In this document: positions 15,334 through 19,071 of the stretch, in pieces
How positions within the stretch are numbered: position 1 is the stretch's first letter
Layout of the letters: every line of letters begins with the position of its first letter
Origin: Leucobacter sp.
GTDB lineage: Bacteria > Actinomycetota > Actinomycetes > Actinomycetales > Microbacteriaceae
DNA: 19,071 nt
Assembly (NCBI GenBank): GCA_031178565.1
Contig: JAPSIU010000021.1
Coordinates: forward strand, 1 to 19,071
Reading direction: 5' to 3'
Notes under the pieces: model-generated
What the model was told of the DNA's origin: nothing
Databases searched by the model: none
Seen by the model: only the letters and a program-made list of their open reading frames with translations
Position numbers and translations under genes: made by a program

Positions 15334-15362
15334 CCAGGTCGAACACACACACCACGCCCGTC

Positions 15363-17192
15363 GTGACCCTCAAACCGGACCTGGGCCTGAAGCGCTGGAT
15401 CTGGCCGGGCGTCTTCCTCGTCATCGGACTCGTCGCGCCGCTCGTCCTCCCGGGAGACAAGTGGGTGCGGGTCGCAGCGCTCGCGCTCGTCTACGTGGCG
15501 CTGGCCTCCGGGCTCAACATCCTCGTGGGGCTGACCGGGCTGCTCGACCTCGGTTACATCGCGTTCTTCATCGTCGGCGCCTATACGACTGCGATCTTCA
15601 CGGTGAGCTCGTTCGGCCCGATGCTCGCGGAGAACCCGTCGGCGATCGTCTGGGTACTGCCCATCAGCATCGTCGCGGCGATCGTGCTCGCGGGCATAGC
15701 GGGATCCATCATCGGGTATCCGACGCTCCGCGCCCGGGGCGACTACCTCGCGATCATGACCCTCGCGTTCGGCGAGATCGTGCGTATCGTCTCGATCAAC
15801 TGGACCGAGTTCACGGGCGGTGCGGTCGGGATCAGGAACATCCCGCCGCTGAGCCTGTCGTCCGGCGTCGTGCCGCCGACACTGACCTACTACATCATCT
15901 TCGCCATCGTCGTGATCCTGCTGGTGGCGCTGGCCTCGCTCATCGCCTCGCCCGTCGGGCGCGCCTGGGTGGCGATCCGCGAGGACGAGCTGGTGGCGTC
16001 GTCGATGGGGATCAGGACCCGGCGTTACAAACTGCTCGCCTACGTCGTCGGTGCGGCCACGGCCGGCGTGATCGGCGTCTTCTTCGCGCACATGAATCAG
16101 TTCGTGAACCCCGACAGCTTCACCCTCGAGGACAACTTCATCGTGCTGAGCCTCGTGATCCTGGGGGGAGCGGGCACGCTGTGGGGCCCCGTCACCGGTG
16201 CGGCGCTCTGGATCTTCTTCCAGGCCGTCGCGAGGGACATTCCGCTCATCCAGGCGCATCCCGAGTTCCGCACCGGGTTCCTCGCCCTCATCGTCATCGT
16301 GCTCATGATCCTGCGCCCGGGGGGCATCGTGTCGAAGCGGCTGGAGCTCACCCGGGCGCGGGGCGCAGCGCTGCCCCCGGCCGGGGCGCTGCAGCCCTTC
16401 GCGGACGGCGTGTCGAAGCAGCCCGGTGAAACCGTACTCAGAGTGACGGACGTGAAACAGGTCTTCGGCGGCCTCACCGCGCTCGAGGCCGTCACCTTCG
16501 AACTGCGGCACGGCGAGGTGCTCGGGCTCATGGGCCCCAACGGCGCGGGCAAGTCGACGCTGCTCAACGCGATCTCCGGCGTCACCCGCGCCACGTCGGG
16601 CACCATCGAGCTCGACGGCGAGCGCACGGAACGCCTCGAGTCGAGTGCGGTCTCGGTGCGAGGCATCGCCCGCACCTTCCAGACCGTCCGGCTCTTCTGG
16701 GACATGACGGTTCTGGAGAACCTGCTCGTCGGCGGACACTCGAGGCTCGCGGGGTTCGTGCCGAAGTTCCTCTCTCCTGTGCCGTTCGTGCGGCGCAACG
16801 AGCGCTTCACGGTCGAGGAGGCGGAGGCGGTGCTCGCCTTCGTCGACGCGTGGGAGTGCCGGGACCGCCGCGCCTCCTCGCTCGACGCCTATCAGCAGCG
16901 CCGGATCGAGATCGCGCGGGCTCTCATGACACGGCCCCGGGTCCTGCTGCTCGACGAACCGGCCGCGGGCCTCAACGAGAGCGAGACCCGCGACCTCGCG
17001 AGACTGATCTCGCGCATCCGAGGGCACGGGATCGACGTGATCCTCATCGAACACGACATGGAGCTGCTCATGAGCGTCTCCGATCGGATCATCGTGCTCG
17101 ACCACGGCGTCATCATCGCCGACGGCACCCCCGCCGAGATCCGCACCGATCCGGCCGTGCTGGAGGCCTACCTGGGGAGTGATGCCACGTGA
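15363..17192 (+). CDS. LivM-LivG fusion: permease and ATPase in one chain
   Basis: One uninterrupted frame of about 609 residues. Residues 1-330 are a LivM-type permease (LNILVGLTGLLDLGYIAFF, TLRARGDYLAIMTLAFGEIVR, GRAWVAIREDE, GGAGTLWGPVTGA, ending in LRPGGIVSK). A linker of about 25 residues (Ala/Pro-rich) leads to a LivG-type ATPase from about 357: Walker A GPNGAGKS at 391-398, Q-loop in TFQTVRLFW, Walker B LLLDEP with Asp531 and Glu532, and H-loop in IEHDME. The signature position reads LDAYQ (507-511) instead of L-S/P-Y-G-Q, losing the key Gly and Ser. The GTG at 15363 is the only reasonable start after the LivH stop but lacks a clear ribosome site. An in-frame GTG at 16410 could allow separate ATPase synthesis, without a good ribosome site. 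The stop overlaps the LivF start (GTGA). Confidence 0.85.
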   Translation: MTLKPDLGLKRWIWPGVFLVIGLVAPLVLPGDKWVRVAALALVYVALASGLNILVGLTGLLDLGYIAFFIVGAYTTAIFTVSSFGPMLAENPSAIVWVLPISIVAAIVLAGIAGSIIGYPTLRARGDYLAIMTLAFGEIVRIVSINWTEFTGGAVGIRNIPPLSLSSGVVPPTLTYYIIFAIVVILLVALASLIASPVGRAWVAIREDELVASSMGIRTRRYKLLAYVVGAATAGVIGVFFAHMNQFVNPDSFTLEDNFIVLSLVILGGAGTLWGPVTGAALWIFFQAVARDIPLIQAHPEFRTGFLALIVIVLMILRPGGIVSKRLELTRARGAALPPAGALQPFADGVSKQPGETVLRVTDVKQVFGGLTALEAVTFELRHGEVLGLMGPNGAGKSTLLNAISGVTRATSGTIELDGERTERLESSAVSVRGIARTFQTVRLFWDMTVLENLLVGGHSRLAGFVPKFLSPVPFVRRNERFTVEEAEAVLAFVDAWECRDRRASSLDAYQQRRIEIARALMTRPRVLLLDEPAAGLNESETRDLARLISRIRGHGIDVILIEHDMELLMSVSDRIIVLDHGVIIADGTPAEIRTDPAVLEAYLGSDAT

Positions 17193-17914
17193 GGATGCTC
17201 GAGGTCGAATCGCTGAACGTCCGTTACGGCGTGGTCCGCGCCGTCCTCGACGCGGACCTCCACGTCGAGGACGGGGAGCTGGTCGTGGTGGTGGGCGCGA
17301 ACGGGGCGGGCAAGAGCAGCCTGCTCCGCGCCATCGCGGGGCTCAACAAGCACCGGGGGCGGATCACGTTCCGCGAGCGCGACATCTCGGGCGCTCGCGC
17401 GGAGCAGCGGGTGAGGAGGGGGCTGTCGCTCGTTCCCGAGGGGCGGCACATCTTCGGGCGCATGACCGTGCTCGAGAACCTCCAGGTCGCGAGCTGGGGC
17501 GCTCCGGGATCGTTCGCGAGCGAGTCCGGCCGGGTCTTCGAGATGTTCCCGCGTCTCCTGGAGCGGAGGCATCAGACGGCGGCCACGCTCTCCGGTGGCG
17601 AGCAGCAGATGCTCGCGCTCTCGCGCGCGCTGATCAGACGGCCGCGCCTGCTCATGCTCGACGAACCGTCGATGGGGCTCGCGCCGAAGGTGGTGGCTCA
17701 GATGTTCGAGATCATCAAGGAGATCAACGAGGCGGGCACGAGCGTGCTGCTGATCGAGCAGAACGCGCGCATGGCCCTGTCGATCGCGAACCGCGGATAT
17801 CTGATGGAGACGGCGACACTCTCGGGCGGCGGCGACGCTCGCGCGATGCTCGAGGACGAGCGCCTCCACGAGGCCTACTTCGGGAGGAACTCGGACGCCG
17901 CCGGCGGAGACTGA
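17189..17914 (+). CDS. livF: Branched-chain-type amino acid ABC transporter ATPase LivF
   Basis: ATPase of 241 residues, normal for LivF. Walker A GANGAGKS is at 36-43, the Q-loop region reads LSLVPEGRHIFGRMTVLENL (typical of LivF), the signature is LSGGEQQM, the Walker B is LLMLDEPSMGLAP and the H-loop position is Gln in LIEQNAR, which is normal for LivF. The GTG start overlaps the fusion-gene stop (GTGA) and has GGGGAG ten bases upstream; the ATG at 17195 is a less likely alternative. Its canonical signature contrasts with the degenerate one in the LivG half, so the ATPase dimer may have one strong and one weak ATP site. Confidence 0.93.
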   Translation: MRMLEVESLNVRYGVVRAVLDADLHVEDGELVVVVGANGAGKSSLLRAIAGLNKHRGRITFRERDISGARAEQRVRRGLSLVPEGRHIFGRMTVLENLQVASWGAPGSFASESGRVFEMFPRLLERRHQTAATLSGGEQQMLALSRALIRRPRLLMLDEPSMGLAPKVVAQMFEIIKEINEAGTSVLLIEQNARMALSIANRGYLMETATLSGGGDARAMLEDERLHEAYFGRNSDAAGGD

Positions 17915-17972
17915 CGTCCGGAGGGCTCTTGGCGTTGCAGAAGTGATGGCGGACTGAGAACGGAAGACGCGA

Positions 17973-18710
17973 ATGGACTGGGCTTCGATACGCAGGGGAG
18001 AGACGCTCTCCGTTCCGGATCGGCTCTCCGTCGACCTGGAACGCCTCATCCTCGAGGGCGAGCTCTCTCCGGGAGAACGCCTTCCCGCGGAGCGGGACCT
18101 CGCGCAGCACCTCGGCGTCTCGCGGGTCTCCATCCGCGAAGCGCTGCGCGAACTGGAGAACCGCGGCCTCATCGACCGGAGGCCGGGGCGCGGGACCATC
18201 GTGCTCAGCCCGGGCGAACGGTCGAGGGGCTCGGGCATCGTCATCGAGGCGTTCGCCGCCGGACGCACCGAGCTGACCGACATCATGGAGCTCCGCGCCA
18301 TCGTCGAGCCGCCGATCGCCCGGATCACGGCTGCGCGGGCGACCACCCGAGACCTCATCCAGTTGGAGGAACTCGTCAGGGCGATGGAGGCGGGCGTCAC
18401 GAAGGAGCGCTACGCCGAGCTCGACCGCGCGTTCCACGAGGCGATCGCGCACTACACGCACAATCCCCTGCTCGCGCTCATCAACGAGCAGATCGCGATT
18501 CAGATCGCGCCGAGCCGGGCGAGCCGCTACCAGACCAGAGCGCGCCGCACCGCGTCGAGCGTCGCCCATCGGCGCATCTACGAGGCGATCGCCGCGGGCG
18601 ACGGGGAACTCGCCGAGCAGGAGGCCCGCGCTCACGTGCAGGACATCAGCAGGGAGATCGCGCGCACCGCCGAGGACGGGGATCGCCGCCGGGGGTTGCG
18701 CGCGCGGTGA
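17973..18710 (+). CDS. GntR family transcriptional regulator, FadR/FCD subgroup
   Basis: DNA-binding regulator of 245 residues. The winged helix-turn-helix spans about 15-80 with LPAERDLAQHLGVSRVSIRE and a wing RRPGRGTIV; Arg41, Arg51 and Arg55 align with the DNA-contacting Arg35, Arg45 and Arg49 of E. coli FadR. The C-terminal FCD domain (about 100-232) has the metal/ligand residues Asp151, His155, His199 and His221. These contacts predict a TGGT-N3-ACCA operator, and two such sites lie at 5354-5366 and 12612-12624. The gene starts 58 bases after livF with GGAAG before the ATG, so it is probably the last gene of the operon it controls. Its ligand is probably a carboxylate or amino acid linked to the imported compound (inference). 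Confidence 0.92.
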   Translation: MDWASIRRGETLSVPDRLSVDLERLILEGELSPGERLPAERDLAQHLGVSRVSIREALRELENRGLIDRRPGRGTIVLSPGERSRGSGIVIEAFAAGRTELTDIMELRAIVEPPIARITAARATTRDLIQLEELVRAMEAGVTKERYAELDRAFHEAIAHYTHNPLLALINEQIAIQIAPSRASRYQTRARRTASSVAHRRIYEAIAAGDGELAEQEARAHVQDISREIARTAEDGDRRRGLRAR

Positions 18711-18731
18711 CGCAGCACACGAAACAAATGA

Positions 18732-18761
18732 TTGACTTTTAAATGTCGGACTTATTACAAT
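18732..18761 (+). promoter_or_regulatory. Promoter of a leaderless GntR gene
   Basis: TTGACT at 18732-18737 and TACAAT at 18756-18761 with an 18-base spacer, in an AT-rich island unlike its surroundings. The -10 ends six bases before the ATG at 18768 and no ribosome site is present, so the transcript probably starts at the start codon. The spacer holds GTCGGAC, a possible half-palindromic operator. Confidence 0.75.
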
Positions 18762-18767
18762 CCTGGT

Positions 18768-19071
18768 ATGGCACTGACGCCCGGCCCGGAGATGGTTCGC
18801 CTCGAACCGTTGAGCACACGTTCACTCGCCACCCGTGCGCGGGAGCGGCTACTCGAGGCGATTCACTCCGGCGCGTTCGACGACGCGTTCCCGGCTGAAC
18901 AGGAGCTCGCGAAGCAGCTCGGCGTCAGCCGGCCGACCGTGCGGACGGCCCTCCGCTCCCTCGAGGAGGACGGGCTCATCATTCGTCAGCGCGGAATCGG
19001 GACCCGGGTCAAGGTGTCCGTGGCCCGCATGCGCATGAACCTGGATCGCGTCGTGGGGTTCTGGAATCTGA
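18768..19071 (+). CDS. GntR family transcriptional regulator, 3' partial
   Basis: The first 101 residues of a GntR regulator, open at the window end. Residues about 17-80 form the winged helix: SLATRARERLLEAIHSGAF, then AEQELAKQLGVSRPTVRTAL, SLEEDGLI and the wing RQRGIGTRV. The following stretch ARMRMNLDRVVGFWNL resembles the start of a UTRA ligand domain (HutC type), not FCD, so this is not a paralogue of the regulator before it. ATG 18768 is chosen because a promoter with a TACAAT -10 ends six bases upstream. Its target is presumably downstream, outside the window. Confidence 0.85.
   Translation, partial: MALTPGPEMVRLEPLSTRSLATRARERLLEAIHSGAFDDAFPAEQELAKQLGVSRPTVRTALRSLEEDGLIIRQRGIGTRVKVSVARMRMNLDRVVGFWNL

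Noticed and set aside
15327..15336. GGTCTGACCA at the end of livH, similar to the FadR-type core
   Set aside because: It lacks the outer T/A of the core (AAGGT instead of TTGGT), lies over the livH stop codon, and has no promoter nearby. Most likely chance.
15321..17105. Long open frame on the - strand (about 594 codons) opposite the LivM-LivG fusion
   Set aside because: Same shadow effect: charged low-complexity translation, no motif, and complete overlap with a confident gene.
18835..19038. A 67-codon + strand frame near the right edge
   Set aside because: It is out of frame with the GntR winged helix that starts at 18768, and its Arg/Ser-rich translation has no motif.
1..19071. CRISPR array, tRNA/rRNA, insertion sequence or phage genes
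   Set aside because: I looked on both strands and found no regularly spaced repeats, no tRNA-like fold, no transposase or integrase motif, and no terminal inverted repeats.

Overview
The window is high-GC DNA with every recognisable gene on the + strand. Genes are tightly packed, start/stop overlaps of the ATGA, GTGA and TGATG kind are frequent, and several starts are GTG. Two promoters place the -10 hexamer 6-7 bases before an ATG (leaderless transcripts), and the PyrE is of the actinobacterial type. Together these suggest an actinomycete, probably Microbacteriaceae (inference; no marker gene for taxonomy is present).

Layout. (A) 3-4234: the end of a peptide/nickel-type (Dpp/Opp) ABC transporter operon, with permease B (cut by the window edge), permease C and two ATPases, closed by an M19 membrane-dipeptidase-like enzyme. 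(B) 4378-5288: a carbon-nitrogen hydrolase (nitrilase superfamily) split by a single-base frameshift. (C) 5307-11874: a second peptide operon with its own promoter and operator. It is led by an M24 metallopeptidase, followed by a family 5 lipoprotein binding protein, two permeases and two ATPases. (D) 11889-12513: pyrE, apparently leaderless, followed by a 19-bp perfect hairpin terminator. (E) 12566-18710: a branched-chain-amino-acid-type (Liv) uptake operon led by a RidA/YjgF-like gene. It holds a lipoprotein binding protein, LivH, a single-chain LivM-LivG fusion, LivF and finally a FadR-type (FCD) GntR regulator. (F) 18732-end: a second, different GntR regulator behind a strong-looking leaderless promoter, cut by the window end.

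The most interesting observation is a probable small regulon. The promoters of operons C and E each carry a dyad with core TTGGT-N3-ACCAA (5354-5366 and 12612-12624). Each core begins exactly 18 bases after the last base of the proposed -10 hexamer. This is the half-site class expected for FadR-type regulators, and such a regulator is the last gene of operon E. The simplest reading is that it represses both operons, coordinating peptide import and cleavage (M24 peptidase plus Dpp) with amino-acid import (Liv) and imine detoxification (RidA-like). The inducer and the real transport substrate are unknown.

Other points are the LivM-LivG fusion whose ATPase half has an abnormal signature motif (LDAYQ), a roughly 75-residue insertion in the dipeptidase, hairpins after both binding-protein genes, and an anomalous N-terminal stretch in the first permease. 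I see no tRNA, rRNA, CRISPR, insertion sequence or phage gene. The only gene-free stretches are short (under 220 bases) and are described below.
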